NCBI GenBank assembly: GCA_964646815.1 | Contig: CAZYFH010000019.1 | Coordinates: 4,094-68,093, forward strand | Reading direction: 5' to 3' | DNA length: 64,000 nucleotides | From: CAZYFH01 sp964646815 | GTDB lineage: Bacteria > Acidobacteriota > Vicinamibacteria > Vicinamibacterales > UBA8438 | Shown here: positions 54,297-62,529 of the stretch, piece after piece | How positions within the stretch are numbered: position 1 is the stretch's first letter | Layout: each line of letters starts with the position of its first letter | Program-made: the position numbers and the translations under genes | Notes under the pieces: model-generated | Seen by the model: the letters and a program-made list of their open reading frames with translations, nothing else | Told to the model about the DNA's origin: nothing | Database searches by the model: none

Positions 54297-54368
54297 GGGC
54301 CGCTAGCTCAGTGGTAGAGCACCTGACTTTTAATCAGGGAGTCGTTGGTTCGATCCCAACGCGGCCCA
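54297..54368 (+). tRNA. tRNA-Lys (anticodon TTT)
   Basis: 72 nt with full cloverleaf: acceptor GGGCCGC/GCGGCCC, D arm GCTC-AGTGGTA-GAGC, anticodon stem CCTGA/TCAGG with loop CTTTTAA (anticodon TTT), variable loop GAGTC, and T arm GTTGG-TTCGATC-CCAAC. The discriminator is A; CCA is not encoded. It is a substrate of the MnmA encoded in this window. Confidence 0.97.
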
Positions 54369-54960
54369 CTATCTTTGCTTATATATTTGGCGTCTCACTC
54401 GTCCTGAGCAGAATCTAGGTCACATAGTAGTGGGCCCACCGCTAGACCACACAATCAATGTGGCCGAAATCCCCCTGTTTTCAAGGGGGCGGCGGGGAAC
54501 CCAAATGAGGGCTCACGAGGCGGTCTGCGCCGCGTTTTACGCGTCGCAGACCGACCGCACAATTAGGCGATGGGCCGCTACGACAGCTCCCTCACCCGCG
54601 TCCAGCCGGTTTTCGACGCATTACTCGACCGCTCTGACTCGTCGTGGGCAACCCAACTGTGGACACTCGCCCAGCCGAGGAACTGGGGGAACATCAAGGA
54701 GCCGCTCGAGGTGCCCGGCTATTACCTCAGGCGGTCAGTAGCTGCACACGTCCTCAGCCCGCGTCGCCCGCTACCGACGATTCGAGCATGAAATCGAATT
54801 CCTCTGAATAGGCAGCATAGCTCGGCTACTTTGCCAGCGAGCGAATCCGCGTCTCCAGCTAGCGCTGCCGACAGCAGAACGCACGCCCTCTTCCATTCCT
54901 CGTCCGAGTCCTGACCGGACGTGAAAGTCTCGAACAGTGCCGCGAACCCTGATCCCTGAT
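54369..54960. other. Region after tRNA-Lys with no secure gene
   Basis: About 590 bp. A small hairpin CCCCCT-GTTTTCA-AGGGGG lies near 54473-54490. One short plus-strand frame (54570-54791, MGRYDSSLTRVQPVFDALLD) looks slightly protein-like at its start (SWATQLWTLAQPRNWGN), but has no ribosome site or homologue I recognise. No integrase and no repeat of the tRNA 3' end were found, so there is no sign of an integrated element. Confidence 0.35.
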
Positions 54961-55044
54961 CTCACTTGCGTTGCCCATGTGGGCGAGGTTTCAGCCTCGC
55001 CTTACGGACCTGAAGGCCTACGCTACGAACGCCACACAAGTGAG
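54961..55044. repeat. Dispersed palindromic element, copy 5
   Basis: 84 bp bounded by CTCACTTGCGTTGCCCATGT and, on the opposite strand, CTCACTTGTGTGGCGTTCGT. The core hairpin is GGCGAGGTTTCAGCCTCGCC. It has the same organisation as copy 3. Confidence 0.68.
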
Positions 55045-55087
55045 TTTCGGGATGAGGACCAGGTCATCGACCTTACCCTGTCCGAGG

Positions 55088-55393
55088 CTAACTCGCCTGT
55101 GGCGGCGTGAAGCCGTTCGCAACGATGAACCTGCCGGGTGTCGAGGCGAGGCGCAGCGGCAGGAGCGCTTGATACTCCGGCGAGTCGTACCATGCGCGAA
55201 ATGTTGTCTGATCCGCGAACTCTAGCAACACCGTCCGCGGATACTTATTGGATCCCTCGACGACCTCGGGTGTCTCGTCGAAGGCGACGATCCGACTACC
55301 GTGTGCCCCATCGGTGGGGATCGCCTTGCTGACTTATGCGTCCATCGTCTGGTGATCTTCGACCCGACCCTGCGCGATCACGTGCACGGCCAA
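55088..55393 (-). pseudogene. DUF1330-like gene with an in-frame TAA
   Basis: From a TTG at 55393 behind GAGGTGGAG the frame reads AVHVIAQGRVEDHQTMDA, a TAA, then VSKAIPTDGAHGSRIVAFDETPEVVEG, PRTVLLEFADQTTFRAWYDSPEYQALLPLR and STPGRFIVANGFTPPQAS before the stop at 55088. The second part is the DUF1330 dimeric alpha-beta-barrel pattern with AWYDSPEYQ. The stop replaces a codon that is usually Tyr in this position. Otherwise the gene is full length. Confidence 0.72.
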
Positions 55394-55411
55394 GACTCCA
55401 CCTCGCTGCTT

Positions 55412-55458
55412 GTAGCGTGGCCGCAGTCCTGAAGACTTACGCTACTGTTGTGTGACTC
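55412..55458. repeat. Possible degraded palindromic element, copy 6
   Basis: GTAGCGT and ACGCTAC form a 7-bp inverted pair around GCAGTCCTGAAGACTT, followed by GTTGTGTGACTCC, which resembles the inner end of copies 3 and 5. A similar fragment (AGCCTGAAGGCTTCCACCAC) lies near 56152. Confidence 0.35.
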
Positions 55459-55482
55459 CATCGCGTGTCCAACTCGCCGCGC

Positions 55483-55971
55483 TCAACAGCGCACGGCAAG
55501 GCTGGGATCATGTCCAAAGATCGAGACGATACGCCAGCCGTTGTCCGTCCGGACCACGGTGTAGGTCCATCCGTACTCGCCAAACACCCTACCGTCCTTT
55601 CGATACCGGACACCCCGACCACTCACCATCGCCGCACCGCTGCTCAACACGCAGATGTTTCGATCTGGCATTGCGGACCGCCCGTATCCCTGCGCGTCGA
55701 GCCGGGCATGCGCGTCGACCACCCATTGCCGCACCTCGGCGCGCGTCTCGAGCGCCGTGCCGTTGCCCAGCTGATAGGGCACGTTGTACGCGTGACGGGA
55801 AATCTCGTCGGCGCGGCCAGCCGAGTACCACTCGTAATATTGATCGAAGAACGCATTGATCTCGTCTTGCACGTCTTGACGGGTGGCGTCATCGAGCGGT
55901 TGCGCAGCCGCCGGCGGGCCCAGAATCACCGCGAGAACCAATGGCGTCGTCAACGCTCGCCAGTTCTTCAT
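55483..55971 (-). CDS. Exported SnoaL-like / DUF4440-type protein
   Basis: 162 residues with signal peptide MKNWRALTTPLVLAVILGPPAAAQ. The mature part (DEINAFFDQYYEWYSAGRADEISRHAYNVPYQLG, then VSGRGVRYRKDGRVFGEYGWTYTVVRTDNGWRIVSIFGHDP) has the cone-shaped alpha-beta barrel pattern of the NTF2/SnoaL superfamily. The function is unknown; many such exported proteins have no catalytic residues. Confidence 0.78.
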   Translation of the reverse strand: MKNWRALTTPLVLAVILGPPAAAQPLDDATRQDVQDEINAFFDQYYEWYSAGRADEISRHAYNVPYQLGNGTALETRAEVRQWVVDAHARLDAQGYGRSAMPDRNICVLSSGAAMVSGRGVRYRKDGRVFGEYGWTYTVVRTDNGWRIVSIFGHDPSLAVRC

Positions 55972-55983
55972 GTTCGCCTCCTG

Positions 55984-56133
55984 TCACGTCGGGTCTACGG
56001 GCGTTGGCAGCTCATACCCGATCTCCAGCTCGTATCTGTCTGGTCGGTGGCGAACACGAATGGCTCGCTCGGGGTCTTTGATCGCGAGTGCGAGGTACGT
56101 CAGCCCGAATGTCTTGACCACTAGAGTGGTCAT
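55984..56133 (-). pseudogene. Truncated VOC/glyoxalase-like fragment
   Basis: Only the start of the fold is present: MTTLVVKTFGLTYLALAIKDPERAIR, which matches the first strand and turn of VOC-superfamily proteins. The remaining 25 residues do not continue the domain. Assignment rests on a short stretch and is weak. Confidence 0.35.
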
Positions 56134-56179
56134 GTCAGCGACTCTCTGAACAGCCTGAAGGCTTCCACCACGAAACACA

Positions 56180-56977
56180 CTACAACACATCGCGGCTTGC
56201 TAGGTGCGTTGAGCCACCAACGACACGTTCACCGCGTGTCGACGACAACCGTGCATCGTGCAGGGCCAGGGCGACCCCGGCCCGCTCACTGAGCCCATGC
56301 GACCGATAGCCCAACGATGTCGCCGCCTCGTCGCCGAAGAGACAGCCCATGATCGTCGCACGGTCGGTGGCGTCGCGCAGCGGCTCGACAACCTCCCGTG
56401 TGTAGGCGAGATCGTCGGCGCCGAGCCCGGGCATCACGCAGCCCGCCAACGCCATCGCCCTCCCCTCCTGCGTCAGCATCTGACCTAGTGTCGCCGCGGG
56501 TCCATGCTCTTCGACGTGCGCCACCCGATGCACGACCGGGCGCACCTCCTCGAAGACGGTGCGCAGCTCGGGACGCTCGCTGGTCCAGACGAGCCCGACG
56601 ACCCAGCCTCGCTTGTAGAGCGCCCGTCCTTCGAACCGATGACTAAACTCGATGCAGTACCGATTCGTCTACCTCCCGTGCGCATCGTCGGCCACCACGA
56701 GGCCGACATGGAAACTCCCCGAACGTTCCGCCAACTCCGCCGACAGCGTCGCAACTGCTTCTTCGCCGGCACCGTCGGCATCGAGCGCGATCAGCGCCTC
56801 GAGCAGATCCGGCACGTGATCCTTGCCCATCGGGTTCATCGCGACGAGCGGCAGTGCAAGTTCGCCTGTCTCCTTATCCACCATGGTGTTCAGATAGGCC
56901 TTGAAGCGCTCCATGCCCCGGGGCATTCGGTAGAGCTCGCGTTGCGTCCGGAGCAGCGGCACAAAGGACAAATCCAT
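56180..56977 (-). pseudogene. Frameshifted gene for an unrecognised protein, end of the MoxR/VWA operon
   Basis: Part 1: MDLSFVPLLRTQRELYRMPRGMERFKAYLNTMVDKETGELALPLVAMNPMGKDHVPDLLEALIALDADG to VVADDAHGR. Part 2, shifted near 56670: NRYCIEFSHRFEGRALYKRGWVVGLVWTSERPELRTVFEEVRPVVHRVAHVEEHGPAATLGQMLTQEGRAMALAGC to the stop at 56180. One indel joins two well-formed halves into about 265 residues. The family is not recognised. It follows the SET-domain pseudogene by 6 nt. Confidence 0.6.
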
Positions 56978-56983
56978 GAAGCA

Positions 56984-57523
56984 TTACGCGGGACCATCGC
57001 CCGCGGCGACCGCGGCGCGACGAATCCGATCCTCGAGATACCATGAGATGTAACCGCGCCTGCAGCTCCGGCCGGCGCCAGTCCTGCCCAGTGACCACAC
57101 CCTGGCAGTCGGGTCGCCACACCAGCACGTCATCTCGTAAGTGTCGTCATCGGTCATCGCCCAATCGTGGATCAGCTTTCCCCTCGCCTCGATGGCGCGC
57201 ATCGCCACGAAGACGATCTGTCTCTTGACGCCGATGTTGCGCGCTCAGGAGTGATTGCTGAAGATCATTCCGCCGTCCTGTTCCGACGATCGCACCGGCC
57301 CGATGAACAACCCATCCGCCACCGGCACCTCGGCGTCCGCGCCGACCTCAGGTCCGAACGTGTCGAGCCCCGCGCGATCTAGGCCGTACCCTCCCTCGAC
57401 GGCAACCACGTCCCCGGCCGGGATCCGCTGGGTGGCAAAGAGCCCTTGACCATGAATCGGGTTCGCTTTCACCGCGGCCTTCGACGATATCCACGAGAGC
57501 GGCGCCACACCCAGTCGACTCAT
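56984..57523 (-). pseudogene. Decayed SET-domain protein (lysine methyltransferase-like)
   Basis: From the ATG at 57523: KAAVKANPIHGQGLFATQRIPAGDVVAVEGG, the usual SET start, then GGMIFSNHS, a TGA where the invariant Cys of NHSCxPN should be, then NIGVKRQIVFVAMRAIEARGKLIHDWAMTDDDTYEMTCWCGDP. A short frameshifted patch (CQGVVTGQDWRRPELQA) is the post-SET region, and YISWYLEDRIRRAAVAAGDGPA ends the gene. One stop and two compensating frameshifts are present. It lies 8 nt after the VWA gene, so it belonged to the MoxR operon. Confidence 0.75.
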
Positions 57524-57531
57524 TGGAGTGA

Positions 57532-58608
57532 TCACGGCAATAGGACCACGAACAGCGCAACGGTTGCGGCGAGATGCCACCATAACTGGGTGCATTCCTT
57601 GATCAACAGCGTTCCTAGGCCGAGGACGCACGCTGCAGCGACGAGAAGCCACCAATACAGCTCGGCGAACTCCTCCTGCCGCTGCAGTATCCCGCGGGTG
57701 GATCGCATCACGTCGGTCACAATCTTGAGCGCGATGACCGAGTCCGGCTCCGACCCGAGCTCGAAGTACACGCCTCCACCGGCCTGCGCGATGGCACGCA
57801 GCGATCGGCGATCAAGCACCGAGTGGATGGGCGGCTCCGGCTCCTGGTATCGGCCGACCGGTGGCTGCGGAATGAACCCGCCTCCGGTCGTGCCAACCCC
57901 GACCACGTACACACGGATGTTGCGGTCGTGGGCGAGCGCGAGCGCGCGTTCGACCTCTCCGCTCCACGACTGCCCGTCCGACAGCACGACGAACGCCCGG
58001 GCGTTCTGACGACGACCGTAAAGCTCCTCGTCCCGGTCGATCATCTTCACGCCCCAGTAGATCCCGTCCTCAATGTTGGTATCCCAGCTCGTGTCATCGC
58101 GCAGTCGAAACGGAGAGGCGCCGCTCAAGTGATCGAGGTAAAAGTAGAAGGCGTTCGGATCGCTCGTCAGCCTGACCTGCGGGGCCGCGCGATGAGCGAA
58201 CAACGCGAGCGCCACTCGCTCTTGTCTCCAGCTCAGCACTTCGGCAAACGTGCGTAGCCAGGCCATCGACCGCTGCCACCGATCGGGCGCGACGTCGCCG
58301 ACGCGCATCGACGTAGAACCATCCTGCAGCACGACGAAATCGACACTCGCCGACTGCACGACCGACACGAGCGCCTGTGGCCGTGCAAGCGCCACGATGA
58401 CGAATGCCAACGCCGCGATCACGCACAGCCAGAACGACAGACCGCCGGCGAAGGCGTGGTGCTCCGGCACCGGCACCGTGCGCTGCTCTCGGTAGCGGCG
58501 AGCATCGGCGCGGCGTCGCACGAGTTGCCAGGTCCATGCGGCCAGCAACCCCGCGGGCAGCGCCAGCAGCCACAGATAGACCGGGTCGAGAAATTGGAAG
58601 GGTGGCAT
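57532..58608 (-). CDS. Membrane VWA-domain protein (BatB-like)
   Basis: 358 residues. Two N-terminal membrane helices (YLWLLALPAGLLAAWTW, LSFWLCVIAALAFVIVALARP) precede a VWA domain with the MIDAS motif D-x-S-x-S as LQDGSTSM near 95, a second metal-site Thr region in TSWDTNIEDG, and FVVLSDGQSW. The C-terminus is another pair of helices (LYWWLLVAAACVLGLGTLLI). Bat proteins are linked to MoxR ATPases and stress tolerance or envelope enzyme activation. Its ATG overlaps the preceding stop. Confidence 0.88.
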   Translation of the reverse strand: MPPFQFLDPVYLWLLALPAGLLAAWTWQLVRRRADARRYREQRTVPVPEHHAFAGGLSFWLCVIAALAFVIVALARPQALVSVVQSASVDFVVLQDGSTSMRVGDVAPDRWQRSMAWLRTFAEVLSWRQERVALALFAHRAAPQVRLTSDPNAFYFYLDHLSGASPFRLRDDTSWDTNIEDGIYWGVKMIDRDEELYGRRQNARAFVVLSDGQSWSGEVERALALAHDRNIRVYVVGVGTTGGGFIPQPPVGRYQEPEPPIHSVLDRRSLRAIAQAGGGVYFELGSEPDSVIALKIVTDVMRSTRGILQRQEEFAELYWWLLVAAACVLGLGTLLIKECTQLWWHLAATVALFVVLLP

Positions 58609-59294
58609 CAGCCGCGCCGTCGAATCCGGCCGCCGGCACCAATCGTCGGGGCCTCGTCCATCTCCGGGTCGACCTCGCGCTGCACCGGCACGTAGATCTT
58701 GATGTCTTCCAGCTGGGCATCCTCGGGCGACTCGCCCTCCTGTCCATGCAGGCTCTGCCGGCTTCTTGGCAGTTCGGCCCCCGCCGCGACGTCCGCGCGG
58801 AGACGCAGCAGGTACTCGTAGTTGTACGCGGCATCGCGGTGTCCGGGGCTATCCTGCAGCACCCCGAGATAGGCGCCGATAGCGCTATCGAGCGCCCCTA
58901 GAAGCTGCACCCGCTCGACCGGCGCGGTGAATCCGACCCGATAGGCCGCGTTGGCGATGACAAGCTGGAGCGACAGGTTCTCGGCAACCTCCGCGGAGGC
59001 CACGTCCGAGAAGTCAGCGAGTAGGCTGGCATAGTCGGCCTGCCAGTATCGGATGGTGGCCCGGCGCGCGACGACGTCGGCCTGCGTCTCGCCGAAGAAC
59101 CACGGTATCGACTCGGTCCACGCGAAAGTCCCGGCGAGCTCGGCATACGTCGCGGCCGGGTCACCGAGGTTCAGCGTCGCCATCTGCTGTTCGGCCCGCG
59201 CTATGCGACGCTCGATCCGGCTGCCGGTCCAGACGAGCGCGGCGAGGGCTCCGAACACCACCGCACCGACCACGGCGCTTAGTGCTGACCTCAT
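58608..59294 (-). CDS. Hypothetical membrane-anchored protein of the MoxR/VWA operon
   Basis: 228 residues. One N-terminal helix (LSAVVGAVVFGALAALVW), then a helical region with TPR-like pieces (ADYASLLADFSDVASAEVAENLSLQLVIANAAYRVG and LGVLQDSPGHRDAAYNYEYLLRLRADV), and a disordered C-terminus. It occupies the place of BatC/TPR proteins in Bat operons, but similarity is only general. Overlaps the next VWA gene by 1 nt. Confidence 0.7.
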   Translation of the reverse strand: MRSALSAVVGAVVFGALAALVWTGSRIERRIARAEQQMATLNLGDPAATYAELAGTFAWTESIPWFFGETQADVVARRATIRYWQADYASLLADFSDVASAEVAENLSLQLVIANAAYRVGFTAPVERVQLLGALDSAIGAYLGVLQDSPGHRDAAYNYEYLLRLRADVAAGAELPRSRQSLHGQEGESPEDAQLEDIKIYVPVQREVDPEMDEAPTIGAGGRIRRRG

Positions 59295-59300
59295 GGAACG

Positions 59301-60398
59301 TTAGGGAAATCTCCGCATTTGTTTCACGCCGAGCGTCAACCCGAGCGCGACCACCCACAGCAAAACGGCGCCAAGCGCCAAGGGGGCAAACCGCGGCTCG
59401 TGCGCCACGTATTGCCGAGTGCGGATCCGGCCAGTGGCTGCGACGTCGATGTCCTGGATCGCCCGGAGGATCGCGGATTCGTTCCCCGCCGCAAAGAAGC
59501 GACCGCCGGTGCGCTCGACGGCTAGCTTCCACTGGTGGTCTGAGATGACATCACCGAGCCCCTGGTCGTAGGCGGTCCGGATGAAGTAGACCGGGATCTC
59601 GTTGTCGGCCGCTTCGCGCATGATCTCGTCGAGCGTCACGTCCTCGAAGCGCGCGTGCGTGTCCTGACCGTCGCTGAAGATGACGATCAGGTTGCCCGTG
59701 GCATTCAAGAAGTCGAAGGACCGGAACAACTGCACGCCGCGGCTGATGCCCCGCATGATGAGCGTGCCGTGATCGGGGAAGCGCCGATACTCCTCGGGCG
59801 TGCCGATCAAGCTAATGCTGAGCAAGACGTTTTCGTAGTCGTTCGTGAACGGCGTCACGATGTACGCCTCGTTGCCGAATTGCACGAGCGAGACCAAGTC
59901 GTGATACGGCCCCTCCATCCGCCGGCGGACGAAATACTCGGCCGCGGCGACGTTGGCCAGAAAAGTATTGCCGGCGGCGAGCTGCTCGGTGGCGAACGCC
60001 GTGTTCATGCTGAGCGAGGCGTCGATCAGGATCGAGATGCGATGCCCTGGATACGTCACGTCCTCCTCGACGAGCGTCGTCTGCGGGTCGGCCAGTGCCA
60101 CGGCGAACAGCGCCATGCCGGTGAGAAAGATCACGAAGGCAGCATGACGGATCGGGGCGAGGTGTGCGCGGCGCGTCACGGGATCCGAGAGCAGCGCCGG
60201 CAGGACGACAGTGCCATGACCCGGCCGACGCGCACCCGCGTAGCGCCAAATGAGCATGGCGAGCGCCAGGAGCGCCATTACCCCGAGGAGGAGAATGGCG
60301 CCTTCGCGGCGCAGGAAGGGCAACCCGTCCCCCGCGAGACGCGGGAGTTCCGCCAGCGTTGTAAGCACGCGCTCGGCCAACTCGGCTATCGCGGCCAT
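59301..60398 (-). CDS. Membrane VWA-domain protein (BatA-like)
   Basis: About 366 residues from the ATG at 60398, which has GGTGAGGG just upstream; ATGs at 60413 and 60431 are alternatives. There are membrane helices near 35-55 and 90-115, then the MIDAS motif in ILIDASLSMNTAF near 130, LVSLVQFGNEAYIVTPFTNDYENV, and NLIVIFSDGQDTH. A C-terminal helix ends the protein. The start overlaps the BatD-like gene end. It probably works with the other VWA protein and MoxR at the membrane. Confidence 0.88.
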   Translation of the reverse strand: MAAIAELAERVLTTLAELPRLAGDGLPFLRREGAILLLGVMALLALAMLIWRYAGARRPGHGTVVLPALLSDPVTRRAHLAPIRHAAFVIFLTGMALFAVALADPQTTLVEEDVTYPGHRISILIDASLSMNTAFATEQLAAGNTFLANVAAAEYFVRRRMEGPYHDLVSLVQFGNEAYIVTPFTNDYENVLLSISLIGTPEEYRRFPDHGTLIMRGISRGVQLFRSFDFLNATGNLIVIFSDGQDTHARFEDVTLDEIMREAADNEIPVYFIRTAYDQGLGDVISDHQWKLAVERTGGRFFAAGNESAILRAIQDIDVAATGRIRTRQYVAHEPRFAPLALGAVLLWVVALGLTLGVKQMRRFP

Positions 60399-61621
60399 CG
60401 CGCCCTCACCCATCCGCGCGCGACCCGCCACAGCTCGTCCGCTCGGCGGACCGGCAGCAAGGTTCGACGCCGCAGTCGCCGCACCGTGGCGATCCCCTTG
60501 TCGAGCTGCGTCGTCAGCGCATCCGCCGGGAGCTCACCCGCCGGCCGGTAGCGCAAGCCGGAGAACAGGTCGAGCGCCTCGCGGATGGTCTCCAGCGCAA
60601 CGACGTCAGCAGGCCGTTCCGCGCGCACCCGTTCCAGCTCGCTGTCAATGCGCGCCGACGTGACCGCCGACGAAATGAAGGAGGTCTGCGGGCGCAGCCA
60701 CCCCCGCCGCACCTCGAGCTGCCCCTCGCCGTCGTCGACCCGCCGGTCAGCGTCCACTTCCGCGACGGCGCGACCGAGCGCGACCGCTCCCGCCAAGCGC
60801 ATCGTGGCGAGGGCGCGACCGACCAACGCCGTGCTCCACCCCTCCGCCTCACTCGCCCGTTGCACCGCCGTCATCTCGCCGAGGGCACGCCGCGCGACGC
60901 GCCAGTCCCCTAGCGGCGCCACGCCGCGCGGGCGCGTCCCCCACCATTCACGTCGAGCACGCAGGCCGGCCACGAATAGCGCTACGGCGGCCACGAGCGC
61001 GAGCACGCCGGCGGCCAGGCCGCTGAGGTTGGCGCGGAACAGCCGCGTCTCCGCATCGCCAAACGTCGCGACAGGTAGTTCGCGAACATCGGACACGTCG
61101 GCCGGCACCAGGGCCAGTACCCGGACTGACTCCGGCGGCAGCACATACATCAACTCGCGGCCCTCGACCGCAGGTCCATCATCGAGCGTGCGTGTGATCC
61201 GATAAGTGAGCTCCAACGCAGGCAGCTCGACGTCCAATCCGAAGAAGTCCTCCCCGATGATTCGCAGCCCGTAGCGATACTGGAAGAAACGCCGCGGCCC
61301 GCGGACGATGTCACCGTGCCGCTCGCCGTCGAGCACCTCGAAGGGCGACACCGAGAGCGTCGCCGCCTCGAGTCGACCGAGATCGGGAACCGTGCGTGCG
61401 GTCGCCGTCTCGACGACGCTGCAGGTGAGCATCATCTCGAAGCGCTCGCCGACATACACCGCGTTCGTGCCGACCCGGCGCCAGCACTGCATCGCATCGA
61501 CCTGGACCGACTCCGCGTCGGGTTGCGCGACCGCGGCATGAAGCGCTGCGCCCCACAGGTTGCCGATGCCGAGACCGAGAATCCCAGCGAGCAGCAGCCT
61601 CGCAATTAGGCCCCTTCTCAT
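60386..61621 (-). CDS. BatD-like exported/membrane protein
   Basis: 411 residues from the ATG at 61621, which overlaps the DUF58 gene stop (ATGA). A signal or anchor (LIARLLLAGILGLGIGNLWGAAL) precedes an extracytoplasmic beta-rich region containing VYVGERFEMMLTCSVVETA and FFQYRYGLRIIGEDFFGLDVELPALELTYRI. A second helix near 220 (LAAGVLALVAAVALFVAGL) leads to a cytoplasmic helical part. This is the layout of BatD/oxygen-tolerance proteins. The longer frame to 61834 has no supporting features. Confidence 0.75.
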   Translation of the reverse strand: MRRGLIARLLLAGILGLGIGNLWGAALHAAVAQPDAESVQVDAMQCWRRVGTNAVYVGERFEMMLTCSVVETATARTVPDLGRLEAATLSVSPFEVLDGERHGDIVRGPRRFFQYRYGLRIIGEDFFGLDVELPALELTYRITRTLDDGPAVEGRELMYVLPPESVRVLALVPADVSDVRELPVATFGDAETRLFRANLSGLAAGVLALVAAVALFVAGLRARREWWGTRPRGVAPLGDWRVARRALGEMTAVQRASEAEGWSTALVGRALATMRLAGAVALGRAVAEVDADRRVDDGEGQLEVRRGWLRPQTSFISSAVTSARIDSELERVRAERPADVVALETIREALDLFSGLRYRPAGELPADALTTQLDKGIATVRRLRRRTLLPVRRADELWRVARGWVRARWPR

Positions 61622-62529
61622 CCTTTGCGCATCCGTCGTGACGCCAGGAACTCCACGATCCTCTCGTGAAACCGCTCGGCATCCGCCCCGAGCCGAAGCA
61701 CATCCAGGCCGCGCGCCCGGGCCGCCCGTTCGACCTCGGCTTGCCACGACTCGACCCGCGCGCTCAGCCCGTGGAACTCCGCGACCGACAGCATCTGCGT
61801 CCGGCCGGTCTCCACGTCGTAACCCTCGATCCACCCCGCCGACGCGGGCGGGAACTCGAAGGCGTGCGCGCTGTCGATCAGCACCACGACAACGTCATGC
61901 CGTGCGTTCAGCTCGTCCAGTTCATCGAGGAGTGCTTCCGGCTCGTCGAACAGGAAGTCGGAAATCACGGGGACGAGCGACGTCTTGCGGAGCAGTCCGG
62001 CCAGCGTCACGTCCTCGTGCGCCTTGGATGGGCCGCGACGCCCCAGGACCTGATCCTGATAGGCATCGAGGCAGTGGATCGCGTGGTTCTTCCCGATCTG
62101 CGCCCCGACGGCCAGCTTCCGCCGCTCGCCATCGAGCGTGATCAGACCGATCTGGTCCTGAAAAAACGCACCGGCCAGCGCGAGCGTGCCCACGGTCCGC
62201 GCGATAACCGTGGCAATCTGGACTCCGTCGACGCCACAGCGCGTCGACAGGGACGTGTCGGCGACAATCACGATGCGAGCGCTGCTCTGCTGTTCGAACT
62301 CGCGCGTCACGAGCGGACTGAAGTTCGTCAACGTCGATTGCGCCCAGTCAATAGATGACAGGCGGTCGCCGGGCTGCCAGTCCCGCAGTCCGACGAAGTC
62401 GTGGCCGGGGCCTTGGAACGCGCTCGGATGCGCCCCGGCCGCGTACTCCCGCATGCGACGCACGATGACCAGCTCGATGTCCTGGATCTCAGCCCAGCTC
62501 ACCAGTTCCTCGCCCGCGTGCGTGGTCAT
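61618..62529 (-). CDS. DUF58 domain protein (VWA-like, MoxR partner)
   Basis: 303 residues from the ATG at 62529, which overlaps the moxR stop by 4 nt. The DUF58 signature is DFVGLRDWQPGDRLSSIDWAQSTLTNFSPLVTREFEQQSSARIVIVADTSLST, and the second half, including DVVVVLIDSAHAFEFPP, resembles a VWA fold. DUF58 genes follow moxR in nearly all such operons. Molecular function is unknown. Translational coupling to MoxR supports a joint complex. Confidence 0.88.
   Translation of the reverse strand: MTTHAGEELVSWAEIQDIELVIVRRMREYAAGAHPSAFQGPGHDFVGLRDWQPGDRLSSIDWAQSTLTNFSPLVTREFEQQSSARIVIVADTSLSTRCGVDGVQIATVIARTVGTLALAGAFFQDQIGLITLDGERRKLAVGAQIGKNHAIHCLDAYQDQVLGRRGPSKAHEDVTLAGLLRKTSLVPVISDFLFDEPEALLDELDELNARHDVVVVLIDSAHAFEFPPASAGWIEGYDVETGRTQMLSVAEFHGLSARVESWQAEVERAARARGLDVLRLGADAERFHERIVEFLASRRMRKG

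Noticed and set aside
54570..54791. Small gene MGRYDSSLTRVQPVFDALLD...
   Set aside because: Some protein-like character at the start, but no ribosome site, no recognised family and a low-complexity end; left as part of an unassigned region.
54297..55460. Genomic island integrated at tRNA-Lys
   Set aside because: No integrase gene, no second copy of the tRNA 3' end and no phage-like genes were found downstream.
17700..57523. Stop-codon reassignment as an explanation for the many in-frame stops
   Set aside because: TAG, TAA and TGA all occur at unrelated positions, intact core genes use all of them as true stops, and most broken genes also carry frameshifts.
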